Source: Mesotaenium endlicherianum (taxonomy: Eukaryota > Streptophyta > Zygnematophyceae > Zygnematales > Mesotaeniaceae). Taken from it: 64,000 bases of DNA. This document shows positions 47,801-59,800 of this stretch, piece by piece (position 1 is the stretch's first letter; every line of letters begins with the position of its first letter). The stretch lies in NCBI GenBank assembly GCA_009602735.1, contig WELA01011174.1, positions 99,973 to 163,972 of the forward strand, read 5' to 3'. Both the position numbers and the translations under genes were made by a program. The notes under the pieces were generated by a model, which was not told where the DNA came from, did no database searches, and saw nothing but the letters and a program-made list of their open reading frames with translations.

Positions 47801-48518
47801 GTATCTCCTTGGGAACGGGGCTGCCTTCTTGACTCTCGATGTCTTTCTTGATGTCTTTTGGCGTGATCAAGGCCAAAAGAAGCTCGTGTCCCTTCCTCAC
47901 AAGTCTCTTGAGTTGGAGGGCGGACAATAGTATCTCGTGTGCCGGCTTCTGGATGTCTTGGGTCTGGATATTCTGGATTGCGCGCAAAATACAGATTCTT
48001 GAAGTGATGTCATTCTTGATCTTGATAGTACCGGTCCTCCAATCAACTTGGGGGTTGTGCTTGGTCAACCAAGGCGTCCCTAGGATGACGTCGTACTTGC
48101 CCAATTGCATGGGGGAGAACACTACTCTATCCTTGAAGGACTTGATAGAGAGTGCCAAGGGGTACGTCTTCTTGGAAGGGGTAGTATAGGAGAATCCATC
48201 GGGCATCATAATCTCCTCGTCGTGGTCAAGAGTTCGCATAGTAATACCGTGCTTGGTGGCAAAATCTGCAGCAATGAAGTTGCCTTGAGCTCCGCTATCC
48301 ACCAAGATGTGGACCTTCTCTCCTCCAAGGTAACCTCTCAAACTCATTGGGGCTGGAACGTCGTCTTCAACGGGGGTCTCCACCTCACTTGGCGTGTTGC
48401 CTTCTCGTGAAGTGGGTCTTGGGGTGGTAGGCTCCTGGCCTACCGGCGCTGTCCGTTTTTTGACAACTTTTTGGGGCATGAAAGTGCACGATGGCCCTTT
48501 TCCTTGCAATAAAAGCAT
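44853..48518 (-). CDS. pol: Pol polyprotein of D1 (PR-RT-RNH-IN-chromodomain)
   Basis: Open frame of 1,221 codons. Domains in order: protease with DSGA near residue 74; reverse transcriptase about 250-450 with [13 protein letters not shown] and catalytic FIDD at 428-431; RNase H about 575-700 with [10 protein letters not shown] and TTDHEAL; integrase zinc finger HDNPLGGHF to CRSCDTCQR (762-802); integrase core with [15 protein letters not shown] and [16 protein letters not shown] module; chromodomain [15 protein letters not shown] near the end, followed by a basic Ser/Thr/Arg tail. This set makes the cDNA and inserts it; the chromodomain is thought to steer insertion to marked chromatin. Pol overlaps the end of gag by about 79 bases in another frame, a layout consistent with the frameshifting that Ty3-type elements are known to use; the Met at 48518 need not be used. 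Confidence 0.95.
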   Translation of the reverse strand: MLLLQGKGPSCTFMPQKVVKKRTAPVGQEPTTPRPTSREGNTPSEVETPVEDDVPAPMSLRGYLGGEKVHILVDSGAQGNFIAADFATKHGITMRTLDHDEEIMMPDGFSYTTPSKKTYPLALSIKSFKDRVVFSPMQLGKYDVILGTPWLTKHNPQVDWRTGTIKIKNDITSRICILRAIQNIQTQDIQKPAHEILLSALQLKRLVRKGHELLLALITPKDIKKDIESQEGSPVPKEIQEVLEDYKEVFSPELPKGLPPKRFVDHKIELEPGSKPISRPTFKMSYTELDEVKKQIKELLEHGFIRPSKSPFGAPVLFVKKKDGTLRMCVDYRALNKITIKNRYPLPRMDELMDRLVGAKYFTKIDLRSGYHQIRIAEPDIEKTAFRTRYGHFEFMVLPFGLTNAPATFMTMMNTIFQPMLDRFVVVFIDDILIYSKTLEEHARHLKEVLEVLKQNKLFAKESKCEFAKQEVEFLGLHVTADGIKMDPKKTTVVEEWPTPTTKKELQSFLGFANWYRKFIQGFSHIAAPLTDLLKKDRLYTWTEKEEEAFQELKRRLTTSPVLTLPSPNPDWPFHVITDASSYAIGAILLQDQGKGLQPIAYESRKLNPAEQNYTTTEREALAIVHALKVWRCYVEGRKVLVTTDHEALKHLQTQPYLSRRQARWSGYLQQYNITIQYQPGKTNPADPLSRLQLNAVMVSLKTDLEARFSAAYERDPYYKNGEAALDPCKKQEGNYWVRQDTGQRCVPNDLDLRLLLLREAHDNPLGGHFGILRTTGVLARTYCWPGMSKQVKEYCRSCDTCQRIKPSSQKAGGLLQPLPIPERQWTDISMDLIVDLPVTPRGHNAILTVVDRLTKMAHFIPTTTKATAPQLARLIFDNIFRLHGLPSRIVSDRDPRFTSHFWKNLFKNLGTSLDMSTAYHPQSDGQTERMNRTLKTSLKAYVSTLEQDWDMYLTPLEFAYNNTTQASTQESPFFLNYGFHPTTPLSFTAGHDEVPAATDFMETLEAALTAAKKALQHAQDAQARVANRSRREITYRVGDNVLLSSKNISLNNRPAGSKFSPKYLGPFKIIQQVNPVAFKLELPQTMHIDPVFHASLFKPYVQPDNKFPGRVTTPPAPTIVDDHLEYEVEDIVAMRNFRRQQQYLIKWKGYPDSENSWVAAHYLDKVQRKLKRFHAANPHLGPAPSLSTRSPKTSGRQPATIKKQQKTPWRQPARTRKRKN

Positions 48519-49720
48519 AGTCCAGCCGTCATGAGAGCTTCTTTTTCAGCCGGGGAGAGTCTTGCTTTCACTCCTTGCTGGTTTCTTGCATCATAAGTGT
48601 CATTGGAGGGTCTTCCACTCTTCCGGGCAGCCGCGGGGTCCCTTTTAATAACTCCGATTTCCATGGGTGTGGGTCCAGATTCGGATGTGGAAGGGGCTGC
48701 GTACACCCGCGTCGTCGGTACCCGTGAAGATGAAGGCACGGAGTGCTTGAAATCCAAGGTATCCACCTTTTGGGCCACTTCAATGATCTTTGAGAAGTCC
48801 GTCAAGTCGCGTAACTCCACTTCCTTTGCCACCTTGGGTTTGAGGCCAAAGATGTAGCGGTCAATCTTCTCCTCGAGAGACATGTTGGGGATCTCAAGAG
48901 TGAGGGCGTGAAATCTGGATGTATACTCTTGAACGGACGTCGTTTGCTTGAGATGGTGGAGCTTTCCTCGGGCAATCTTCTCCGCATTGATGGGCATGAA
49001 TTGCTTCTTGAGGGCCTCACGAAAATCTGCCCATCTTGCATATGATGGTGGGGGCTCTTGGCCGAGCATGGGGTGCGCCATAGCTTGATATATAGCCGCT
49101 TGATAGTTACGCCACCATGATGTTGCTGCTCCTCTAAGTAAGGTAACGGCAAAGGGAACGTAGTCCTCCTCGGGTACTTCAAGGAATGCGAGGTACGTCT
49201 CCACTTGGTAGAGCCATAAATTCAGGTTGGCACCTTTCCCGGGGTTGAAAGTGTCGGGTTTGCCGGGCTTGATGAGTTTCCTTGCTCTCGTTGGCTCTTG
49301 TGGAGGCGCTTGAGCCGGGGCTGGATTTTGAGCATTGCTCGCAATAGGGGCAACCATGGCAGCCATAGCTTCTCTTGACGCTTGCACGGTTGCTTCATAG
49401 GTGGCCAAGCCCACTTGGTTGTGGACGGTCATTAGGAAGGCTGCCCACTCATTTGCGGGAACTCCTTGTGGTGGGGTCAACTTTGCTATAGCGGCTGCCA
49501 CGGGATTTGACGGTGCTCCTCCTTGTGGTGCTTCTTGTTGTTGGAGATTTCCTTGAGTAGGCTCTCCCATCGACGCTGGAGGAGGGTGTGCTCCTCCTTG
49601 TGGTGCTTCTTGTTGTTGCAGATTTTCTTGAGTGGGCTCTCCCATCGGCGCTGGAGGAGGGTGTCTTGGAGAGGAAGGGCTTCCTTCGAAAGCTTGCTGT
49701 TGGTCTTGAGGATCGGCCAT
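48440..49720 (-). CDS. gag: Gag of D1
   Basis: Frame of 426 codons. It opens with a Gln/Pro-rich region with a 25-residue direct repeat (residues 20-44 and 45-69), then the Ty3-type gag core ([54 protein letters not shown]) and one zinc knuckle [14 protein letters not shown] (CX2CX4HX4C). It forms the particle and binds RNA. The ATG lies just after the primer site. Confidence 0.93.
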   Translation of the reverse strand: MADPQDQQQAFEGSPSSPRHPPPAPMGEPTQENLQQQEAPQGGAHPPPASMGEPTQGNLQQQEAPQGGAPSNPVAAAIAKLTPPQGVPANEWAAFLMTVHNQVGLATYEATVQASREAMAAMVAPIASNAQNPAPAQAPPQEPTRARKLIKPGKPDTFNPGKGANLNLWLYQVETYLAFLEVPEEDYVPFAVTLLRGAATSWWRNYQAAIYQAMAHPMLGQEPPPSYARWADFREALKKQFMPINAEKIARGKLHHLKQTTSVQEYTSRFHALTLEIPNMSLEEKIDRYIFGLKPKVAKEVELRDLTDFSKIIEVAQKVDTLDFKHSVPSSSRVPTTRVYAAPSTSESGPTPMEIGVIKRDPAAARKSGRPSNDTYDARNQQGVKARLSPAEKEALMTAGLCFYCKEKGHRALSCPKKLSKNGQRR

Positions 49721-49738
49721 CTTCTTGTGCTACCAAAG

Positions 49739-49757
49739 TGCCTAGCTCCGATACCAC
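49739..49757 (-). promoter_or_regulatory. Primer binding site of D1
   Basis: Directly inside the 5' LTR the minus strand reads TGGTATCGGAGCTAGG, close to the initiator-Met tRNA site (TGGTATCAGAGC) used by many plant LTR elements. Confidence 0.75.
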
Positions 49758-50260
49758 TGTAGTGAAACAGATAGATAAAGTACTTAGTAAAACAGAATAC
49801 TTTATCTATTCAAGACAAGGATCTTTGAACACAAGTGGTAGCTTCTTGAAAGAGAGATGGCTTCTTGAAAGTTAATATATTTCTGGATTTTGGCAAGTAC
49901 AAGAGTGATTCTGGAATGTCTTTCTATGTTCTAGCTCTTGTTTATATACTTGCTACATAAGTAATTTCTAGGAAGGTGTATGTTGATGTGTTGGCACCCA
50001 ACACATCCCAAAACTTGCCACCTCTTTCTAGAATAATGTACACATGTCCTTTTGACCTAAAAATGGCACATCTGACTTTTGCCACATGGAGTTCTTCTAG
50101 GTCTTTCCTCTAACTTCGAAAATGCCTTGGAAGGTTCAAAGGACATGAACCAAGTTACTAGAGTACCTATTCACACTTGACTCCACACAATACTACTCCA
50201 AATATATTTGAAAACATTAAAATATATGCGAACTAATATATAATAACTCAAATCACTACA
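49758..50260 (-). repeat. 5' LTR of D1
   Basis: 503 bases; differs from 43588-44090 at two sites. Confidence 0.95.
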
Positions 50261-53200
50261 GAAATCTTCCTCCCCTGCCTTGTCATTTTGCTGGTCCCTC
50301 ATGTTGATGGTCATCCACCGCCAATCGGTGGGCTTCTGGAAGAAGGCAGGATCTGTCCATTTCAGAGTACAAGAGTACCAGTACCCTGAGAAGTCCAGCT
50401 GACTGGTTTCCCTCGCCAAGAATTCCCAGCTCCTTCTCTCCACCTCATTATACATGGCCTTGAACCTTTTATGGAATGTAGAGTCCTTAAAGCTGTCCGC
50501 GTCCATGGGGATCATCCTGATGACCCTATCTTTCCCCCAGATACCCGGAATCGATACAGCTCCTTCCTCATTCACTTGGGCCATTGCCTTGGCCTCTCTG
50601 ACCGTATATCCTACCATCGTGGCATAATCATGGTAAAGGAGGAGTTCTGTGCTGACCTCCATATACTTGTCAAATTTTTTGGATGTCTCCCCTTCTCTCT
50701 GCAGGATATTCTTCTATGCCTCACTGCGACTTCTCTGGGCATGCTTGAAGGCCTCCTCTAGTAGATCAAAACCCTTGCCTAGCACTGTGTAGCGATAGTT
50801 GCTGATTCTCCTCTATTCTTCTTCAGCCTGCTGCTTCTGCCTCTCCACAGCTTGCCTCTCCTCCTCTGCCTTCTTGGCCTCCTCTGCAGCTTTTCTGTCT
50901 AGTTCTTCCTGCCTCAACCTGGCCTGTTCCTCCTGCTCCTTCTTCTTCTGTGCCTCCCACTGTTGTTGGAGTTGTTGTGATTCCTGAGCGGAGATGGAGG
51001 ATGATTTGATGTCGCGACGAAATTGCAAGTATTCTACATGTGCCTCTTCCGCTCTTCTCTCCCTCTTAAGTTCCGACTTCTGAGTCATCCTGCTCAATCA
51101 TAAGCACAATGCAATAAGTGAAGTCATGATACTTTGCCGCTACTGAGTACCCTTGGTGGAGAAAAACGTGGTAGGAAGAGTTCCAAGTGTGTAATACCTT
51201 GTGTGAGTATAAGAGAAGACTTGAGTCAGAGAGAAAAAGTGAGTGTGAGCGCAGGTTGACTGTGTAGAATGGTTATATATAAAAAGGTGCCTGGCTGATC
51301 CCGAGACGAAACAAACTCCCTCCAACTTATTTTTAAGGTGGGTTGCCTGTCACAACTGTCACTAAATGTCACTAACTGTTCCCCTCCAACTTACATGGAG
51401 ACAGGACCTCCTGTCACCTTCCCATGTCTACTGAAATGACAATTAGGGAGGGTTGCCAGCCGCCCGAAGGTGGAACCGCTTCAACGCCCCTTTGGCGTTG
51501 GTCAGCTGGTCTCCCAAGTGTCCCCAGAGGCATCGTACCCCTTCCATCTGACCAGGTACTTCATGACATATTTAGATGATCGACAAACAGAGCGAGCATC
51601 TAAAATCTCCTCGACCTCATATTCCTCAAGGTCACCCTCCCTGAAAGCGAGAACCGGTCCCGGTTGGACAGGTTACCGACCTGTGAATAGTGTGTCACCT
51701 TTGATGTAAGGTTCAAGAAAGGAGACATTAAAGATTGGGTGACCCTTGTATTCCGCTGACATGTTCAGTTTGTAAGCATTCTGACCGACACGGCGCAACA
51801 TTGAATATGGACCGACCCAGACCGGACCAAGCTTTTTCTTGACCACACCAGGCAGGTACAGGTGTTGAGAATGCGATTTGACCAAATCGCCCTTAGAAAA
51901 TGTCAACTCTCGACGGTGCTAATTAGTGTATTTTTGTTGATTTTCTTGGGCTGTGTGCAGGTTTGTCTGGACTTCTGACACTGTGTCAGCAAACTCGTGA
52001 GTTAACAGGAGAGACACTAGATTGTCAATCCCGTCAGGGTGAGTTAAAGACTCCCCTAGAACATCTACAGGAGACTTAGGGACTCTACCCAGACTGAGTT
52101 CAAAAGGGGTCTTTCCCGTTGACGCGTGCACCGCACTGTTGATCGCAAACTGAATTTGAGGCAACAGGTCATCCCAATTATCTTGTTTTTGGTTAATATA
52201 TGCTCTCAGCACCTCTTGCAGAACTCGGTCAGTTCTTTCAGTCTGCCCATCAATCTGAAGGTGGTTGGCTGTGCTGAGCAGTTGTTTGACTCCCATCAAC
52301 CCCATTAAAGCTCTCCAGAACTTAGTGCTAAATTTGAGTCTCTGTCTGAGATGATGTTAGAGCGTAGCCCATGTTGGCATACTACATGGTTGTAGAACCA
52401 TCTCGCGCGGTTTTGAGTGCAGTTACTTTGACAGTTGTGGGGATGAAAATGACCATTTTTGTCAATTTATCCACTACTACCAGTATCGAATCATGCCCAT
52501 TGGCAGTTCTTGGTAGTGTTACCACCCAGTCCATGGATATTGTTTTCCAACGTCCAGCTGGGATGGGCAGTGGTTGTAAGAGACCTCCGGGTGGTGTGTG
52601 CCTAAGCTTATTTCTCTGACACAGATCACACGTCTTAATATGTTTCAAGACCTCCCAAGGCAACCCATTCCAATGATAATGTTTTGCTAGTTTGCCAACA
52701 GTTTTGGCCTGCCCCAAATGCCCACCCAGTAAACTGTCATGTGCTTGACTCAGTAAGAGGGACCTTATTTCCAAGTTATTAGGAATGACCAGCTTTAGCC
52801 TGCCTGAAGTGATTTCAATCACCCAGACCCCTCCCTTAAGCCTATACCCGAGTGCAGTAGCAGGACACACACCATTCGTGGGGCTGGGCTCAAATGTTGG
52901 GTCAAAAAGGTAGGCTTTCCTAAGTTGTTCCAGGAAGGACTTTTTTACCTTTAGTGAAGTGAGTGCACAGAGGACTTTGTCTATAGCATGCTCATTAAAG
53001 TTCCTTTCTTGCAAGTCAAGTCTTCTGGAGAGTGCATCAGCAAGATTCAACTTCCCTGGTTTGTGGTCAATCTGGACTTGGAACTGCTCCAGCCTCTAGC
53101 TTCAGCGGTTCTCCCTCCTCAACAGCTTGGACTTCTTTTGAAAGTGAGTCAGAGGTAGATGATCTGTAATCACCTTAAAAGCTTTACCATGTATGTATGG

Positions 53201-56200
53201 TCGCCATTGTTTGAGCACATGAATGATAGCAAGCAGCTCTTAATCTTGCACAAAATAGTTAATTTCAGCTAGGTTGAATTTCATAGACTCATACAGCACA
53301 GGGTGCCACTCCTGTCGTAACTTACCATCCTTTGTGGTTTTGTCAGCAGGCTGCAACAAAATAGCACCCATGGCAAAGTCAGAGGCATCAGTAACCACCT
53401 GCACATGTTTGCTGGGGTCATACGCGGCTAGGATTGGAGCAGAATAAAGAGCATCTTTAAGGGTCTGGAAGGCAGCCTGCTGCTCTTCCCCCCACTTATA
53501 CCCTATGCCTTTCTTAGTAAGGTCAGTCAGTTTACTGGCCTTTGTAGAATAATTCTCAATAAATCTCCTATAGTAGTTAGCCAACCCGAGGAAGGATCTA
53601 ACTTCAGAGATAGACTGTGGTACTGGCCAGTCCCTTCTGGTCTGGACTTTCTTAGGATCCACATTGATGCCTTCTTTGCTGACAACGTGGCCTAGAAATT
53701 CAATACTTTCCTTGAAGAAATCACACTTGCTCATTTTAGCATACAACTAGTTTCTTCTCAAAGTGTCCATGATTGTCGTCAAGTGTTCAGCATGCTGAGC
53801 TTCATCTTAAGAGAAAATTAAAATATCATTCAGGAAGACTTGCACAAACTTATCCAGGTAAGGTATGAAAATGTCATTCATAGCACCCATGAAGGTTGCA
53901 GAAGCATTAGTCAGTCCAAATGGCATCACGTTGAACTCATAGTGTCCATAACGTTTGCGGAAGGCAGTCTTGTGTTCATCCCCCTCAGCAATTCTGGTTT
54001 GATGAAGACCACTCTTAAGATCTATCTTATTGAACACTTAAGCACCAGACAGGGTATCAAGCAAGTCCTCAATTCTGGATAAAGCATTCTTGTTCTTTAC
54101 AGCAATTCTGTTAAGAGCTCTGTAATCAACACACATCCACATACTCCCATCCTTTTTCTTAACAAAGAGGATGAGTGCGCCATAAGGTGATTTATTGGGG
54201 GAAAAGTAACCATTCTCCTCAAGCTCTGCAATCTGTGTTTTCAACTCTTCGCTCTCCACATAAGACAAGCCATAAGTGCGTTGCCAAGGTGGCTGACTCC
54301 CAGGTAATAAGTCAATCCTGTGATCCACTTCCCGCTTAGGAGGTAGTCCTGGAGGCATATTAAAAACATCAGTGTACTGAGCAACAATTTTTGCAGCAGT
54401 AGGGTGCTTCGGAGGGCTTACCTTTTTCTCAACCACTTTTTCAGGTTGAGGAGGTACCTCTCTTGCAATAGACAGAACATTCTATCTTCCTTCTGGTTCC
54501 AGCTTTTGATGAACTTTATTGCATTCAGCAATTTGCATCCTCTTGGAAGCCTCTTCTTTTCCTTCATTTGCCATCCATACAAGACAAGAGGAAGAGCACT
54601 GGTGGGTGCCAAGTTAGCCTGCCCATCACGGCTCCTCTTACTTTAACCGTACCTCTGTTCCAACACACTTCAGCTTGATGTCTATTAAGCCAGGACTTGC
54701 CTAGCACAAGATCATAAAAGCCAGAGTTGAGTACCTCAAATGTAAGCGTTTCAGTTAGGACTGCAATGCCAAAATCTAGCTAGACCTCAATAGGCTTGAT
54801 CATAATTCCTCTCGGGATACTTGAGGCATCTCCAAGGAATATTTTTCTACTCCCTTGGGTGACAGTAGGCAGCTTAGCCGCTTAACTAAGTCCTTGTGGA
54901 TAAAAGTATGTGACGCCCCTCCGTCAACAAATGCCCTCACCTTCCTACCTGCAATCATGCAAGGCAGTAGGATAGGGGGGACTGTCTTTTCCTGACCTTC
55001 GCATTGTTATCCTGACTTAGCAAAGAAATGTTGGACATCAAGTGGAACAAGATCATCCAATGTGTGCATTCTCTGGAAAGTCTATATTGCTGATGGTATT
55101 CTTTATCTGGTTGTCAGGCATGCATAGTGAATCCACTTCAGCAGGACGCATAATACTTGCTACGAGGGCAGCTAGTGACGACTCACTGCCTCTAGCGTCC
55201 TCACAGTCAATAGACTGGAATACTGATTGTTGCTGTCTTTTAAAGGCTGGTCTTTTTTCTGGACCTTTGGGAGATGTTTCACTGGACATTGCTCTCTGAA
55301 GTGACCCGTCTGCTGGCAATGGAAGCAAACATATTTTGCGGAGGCTAGTCTTGGCTTAGTCCTACCACCACCTCTTCCATAGCCGCCTCGAGAGAAACCA
55401 CCTCTCCCTCTAGACTGCATAGCATTATACTTCTACTCATATTCCTCACCTTGATCATCCTCAGCCTGGTCTCCTTCAACTTCAATGTAGGACCCGTGGG
55501 GCTTTTTGACGTCCTTAGACACCAAAGCATTACTCTGGCGCTTGTGATTGAAGCTGCTAATCCCAAGAATCAGCGTCCTGGATCAAGTCAGCCAGTTTCT
55601 CATACTTCTCTTCAGCAAAATGATCAGAGACTTCGGATTTTAGGCCATATCTGAAGTATGCTATCCTATACCGCTCTGGCAAGTCTGGCTGCTTCATCAT
55701 GTTCTACTCAAACTTTTGAGCAAACTCAGCAATTGAAGTGGTCTGCTTCAGTGTCAAGGAGATCATTGCATAGATAGCTTTCTTCTGCTGATTGATGACA
55801 TCAAACGTCTCATGCAATTTCTCGACAAACTCTACCCAAGTAGGGTCACCAAATTGTTGAGCCTTACGCTCTCCTTTCCAATACAGCCACCAGTCTGCTG
55901 CACTGCCTTTCAATAGAGCACCAGAGTGCTTGACCTTCTCGTAATCCTGCAATTTTGGGTAGTTCTCCAACCACTGCTCAACATCAGCGAGAAACTTGAT
56001 CAGGTTATACTTTTTGTTCCCCTTAAGATCATAATCCTGGGGAGGTTTCGGCTTGGGCTTACTAGGCCCTCTACCACCATCACCAATAGTTTGAGAACGC
56101 AGTTGGTCTGTGTCTCGCAGCAGAGACATTATGATTCTTTTGTCCTCCTGTTGGGACTGATACATGCTCGCCATTTGCGATTGCATTTGCACGAACAATG

Positions 56201-56396
56201 CTCCCAAATCCACACTCTGAGGTGGGAGTCTAGCAAATGCAGCAATAGCAGTGGCATCCACTCGCTGAGTAGTGTCCTCAACAGTCCCTCTTGCTTATGC
56301 AGCAGCAACTCTTGCCGCATTCAGCCGGTCACGAACTTGACCTAGGGGCACATTGAGTTGTACAGCAGGAGGTGGGTTCAGAACATTGGCTCTTGA

Positions 56397-56899
56397 TGTA
56401 GTGATTTGAGTTTTATTATATTACTTTGCTTTTATTCTAATGCTTTTGAATATACTCAAAGTAGTATTGTGTGGATTCAAGTGCAAATAGATACTGTAGT
56501 AACTTGGTTCATGTCCTTTTAACCTTCTAAGGCATTTTCGAAGTTAGAGGAAGGACCTAGAAGAACTCCATGTGGCAAAAGGCAAATGTGCCATTTTTGA
56601 GTCAAAAGGACATGTGTAAATTATTTTAGAAAGAGGTGGCAAGTTTTGGGATGTGTTGGGTGCCAACACATCAACATGCACCTTCCTAGAAATCACTTAT
56701 TTAGCAAGTATATAAACAAGAGCTAGAACGTAGAAAGGGATTCCATAATCACTCTTGTACATGCCAAATTCCAAAAATATATCAACTTCCAAGAAGTCAT
56801 CTCTCTTTCAAGAAGCTACCACTTGTGTTCAAAGATCCTTGTCTTGAATAGATAAAGTATTCTAATTTACTAAGTACTTTATCTATCTGTTTCACTACA
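56397..56899 (+). repeat. 5' LTR of D2
   Basis: 503 bases, TGTAGTGATTTGAG to GTTTCACTACA; followed by primer site TGGTATCGAAGCTAGG. Confidence 0.93.
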
Positions 56900-59800
56900 G
56901 TGGTATCGAAGCTAGGCACTTTGGTAGCACAAGAAGATGGCCGATCCTCAAGACCAACAGCAAGCTTTGGAAGGAAGCCCTTCCTCTCCAAGAGACCCTC
57001 CTCCAGCGCCGATGGAAGAGCCCACTCAAGAAAATCGGCAACAACAAGAAGCACCACAAGGAGGAGCACCGTCAAATCCCGTGGCAGCCGCTATAGCAAA
57101 GTTGACCCCACCACAAGGAGTTCCCGCAAATGAGTGGGCAGCCTTCCTAATGACCGTTCACAACCAAGTGGGCTTGGCCACCTATGAAGCAACCGTGCAA
57201 GCGTCTAGAGAAGCTATGGCTGCCATGGTTGCCCTTATTGCGAGCAACGCTCACAATCCAGCCCCGGCTCAAGCGCCTCCACAAGAGCCTACAAGAGCAA
57301 GGAAACTCATCAAGCCCGGCAAGCCAGACACTTTCAATCTGGGGAGAGGAGCCAAACTGAATCTGTGGCTCTACCAAGTGGAGACGTACCTCACATTCCT
57401 TGAAGTACCCGAGGAGGACTACGTCCCTTTTGCCGTTACCTTGCTCAGAGGAGCAGCAACATCATGGTGGCGTAACTATCAAGCGGTTGTATATCAAGCT
57501 GTGGCGCATCCCGTACCCGGTCCAGAGCCCCCACCATCATATGCAAGATGGGTGGATTTTTGTGAAGCCCTCCAGAAGCAATTCATGCCCATCAATGGGG
57601 AGAAAATTACTCAAGAAAATCTTCGCCATCTCAAGCAAACAACATCCGTTCAAGAATATACGTCCAGATTTCATGACCTCACTCTTGAGACACCCAACAT
57701 GTCGCTTGAGGAGAAGATTGATCGTTATGTGTTTGGCCTCAAGCCCAAGGTGGCAAAAGAAGTGGAATTACGCGACCTGACGGACTTTCCAAGGATTATT
57801 GAAGTGGCTCAGGGGTGGATACCTTGGATTTCAAGCACTCCGTGCCTTCATCTTCACGGGCACCGGCGACGCGGGTGTACGCATCCCCTTCCACCTCTGA
57901 ATTTGGACCCACACCCATGGAAATTGGAGTCATTAAAAGGGACCCTTCGGCTGCCCGGAAGAGTGGAAGACCCTCCAATGACACTTATGATGCAAGAAAC
58001 CAGCAAGGAGTGAAAGCAAGACTCTACTCGGCTGAAAAAGAAGCTCTCATGCCGGCTGGACTATGCTTTTATTGTAAGGAGAAGGGCCATCGTGCACTCT
58101 CGTGCCCCAAAAAGTTGTCAAAAAACGGACAGCGCCGGTAGGCCAGGGGCCTACCACCCCAAGACCCACTTCATGAGAAGAGGACAAGCCAAGTGAGGTG
58201 GAGACCCCCGTTGAAGACGACGTTCCAGCCCCAATGACGTTGAGAGGCTACCTTGGAGGAGAGAAGGTCCACATCTTGGTGGATAGCGGAGCTCAAGGCA
58301 ACTTCATCGCTGCAGATTTTGCCACCAAGCACGGTATTACTATGCGAACTGTTGACCGCGACGAGGAGATTATGATGCCCGACGGATTCTCCTATACTAC
58401 CCCTTCCAAGGAGACGTACCCCTTGTCACTCTCTATCAAGTCCTTTAAGGATAGAGTAGTGTTTTCCCCCATGCAATTGGGCAAGTATGACGTCATCCTA
58501 GGGACGCCTTGGTTGACCAAGCACAACCCCCAAGTTGATTGGAGAGACGGTACTATTAAGATAAAGAATGGCATCACTTCAAGAATCTGTATTTTGCGCC
58601 CAATCCAGAATATCCAGACCCAAGACATCAAGAAGCCGGCACACGAGGTACTATTGTCCGTCCTCCAACTCAAGAGACTTGTGAGGAAGGGACCAGAGCT
58701 TCTTTTGGCCTTGATCACGCCAAAAGACATCAAGAAAGATATCGAGAGTCAAGAAGGCAGCCCCCTTCCCAAGGAGATACAAGAAGCCCTAGAGGACTAT
58801 AAGAAGTATTCTCCCCGGAATTGCCCAAAGGCCTACCCCCCAAGAGAGTCGTAGACCACAAGATAGAGTTGGAGCCCGGAAGCAAGCCCATCTCTCGGCC
58901 TAACTTCAAGATGTCATACACGGAGTTGGACGAAGTCAAGAAGCAAATCAAGAAGCAACTGGAGCATGGCTTCATTCGACCTAGCAAGTCGCCATTTGGA
59001 GCCCCGGTGCTATCTGTCAAGAAGAAGGATGGTACCTTGAGGATGTGTGTGGACTATCGCGCCCTCAACAAGACCACCATCAAGAATCTATACCCGCTGC
59101 CGCGCATGGATGAGCTAATGGACCGGCTGGTTGGAGCCAAGTACTTTATGAAGATTGACTTACGGAGCGGCTACCACCACATTCGCATCGCAGAATCGGA
59201 CATAGAGAAGACGGCATTCAGGATAAGATATGGACATTTTGGGTTCATGGTCTTACCATTTGGACTCACCAATGCACCAGCAACTTTCATGACTATGATG
59301 AACACCATATTTCAGCCCCTGCTGGACAGATTTGTGGTGGTATTCATTGATGACATCCTTTACTACAGCAAGACCCTTGAAGAGCATGGAAGACACGTGA
59401 AAGAAGTGCTCAAAATCCTGAAGCAAAACAAGCTATTTGCAAAGAAGTCAAAGTGCGAGTTTGCCAAACAAGAAGTGGAGTTCCTGGGTCTCCACGTTAC
59501 TGCTGATGGCATCAAGATGGACCCCAAGAAGACCACGGTGGTGGAGGAATGGCCAACCTCCACAACCAAGAAAGAACTCCAATCTTTCTTGGGATTTGCC
59601 AATTGGTACAGGAGATTCATCCAGAGCTTCTCGCACATAGCAGCCCCCTTGACAAATCTACTCAAGAAGGACAGGCTATATACATGGACCAAGAAAAAGG
59701 AAGAGGCATTTCAAGAGTTGAAGCGAAGATTGACCACATCCCCGATGCTTACACTCTAAAGTCCAAACCCAGATTGGCCTTCCACGTCATCACCGATGCA

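Larger units (their letters stand above)
43588..50260 (-). mobile_element. Family D Ty3/gypsy chromovirus D1, looks whole
   Basis: A 6,673-base element on the minus strand: 5' LTR 50260-49758, primer site, gag 49720-48440, pol 48518-44853, 3' tandem repeats, polypurine tract, 3' LTR 44090-43588. LTRs are both 503 bases and differ at only two positions by eye, so insertion was recent. Target duplication GAAAT at 43583-43587 and 50261-50265. No breaks seen in gag or pol. It interrupts ORF3 of A2. Confidence 0.95.
42722..51097 (-). pseudogene. ORF3 of A2, split by the D1 insertion
   Basis: Homologous to the A1 and A3 ORF3. The 51097-50261 part holds the coiled coil and the SIPGIWGKDRVIRM to PTDWRW block; the 43587-42722 part holds LPPHIAAWDPRL, the acidic run and HVPLAHVMQHPSGMPVYV. 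D1 separates the two. A few further breaks. Confidence 0.75.
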
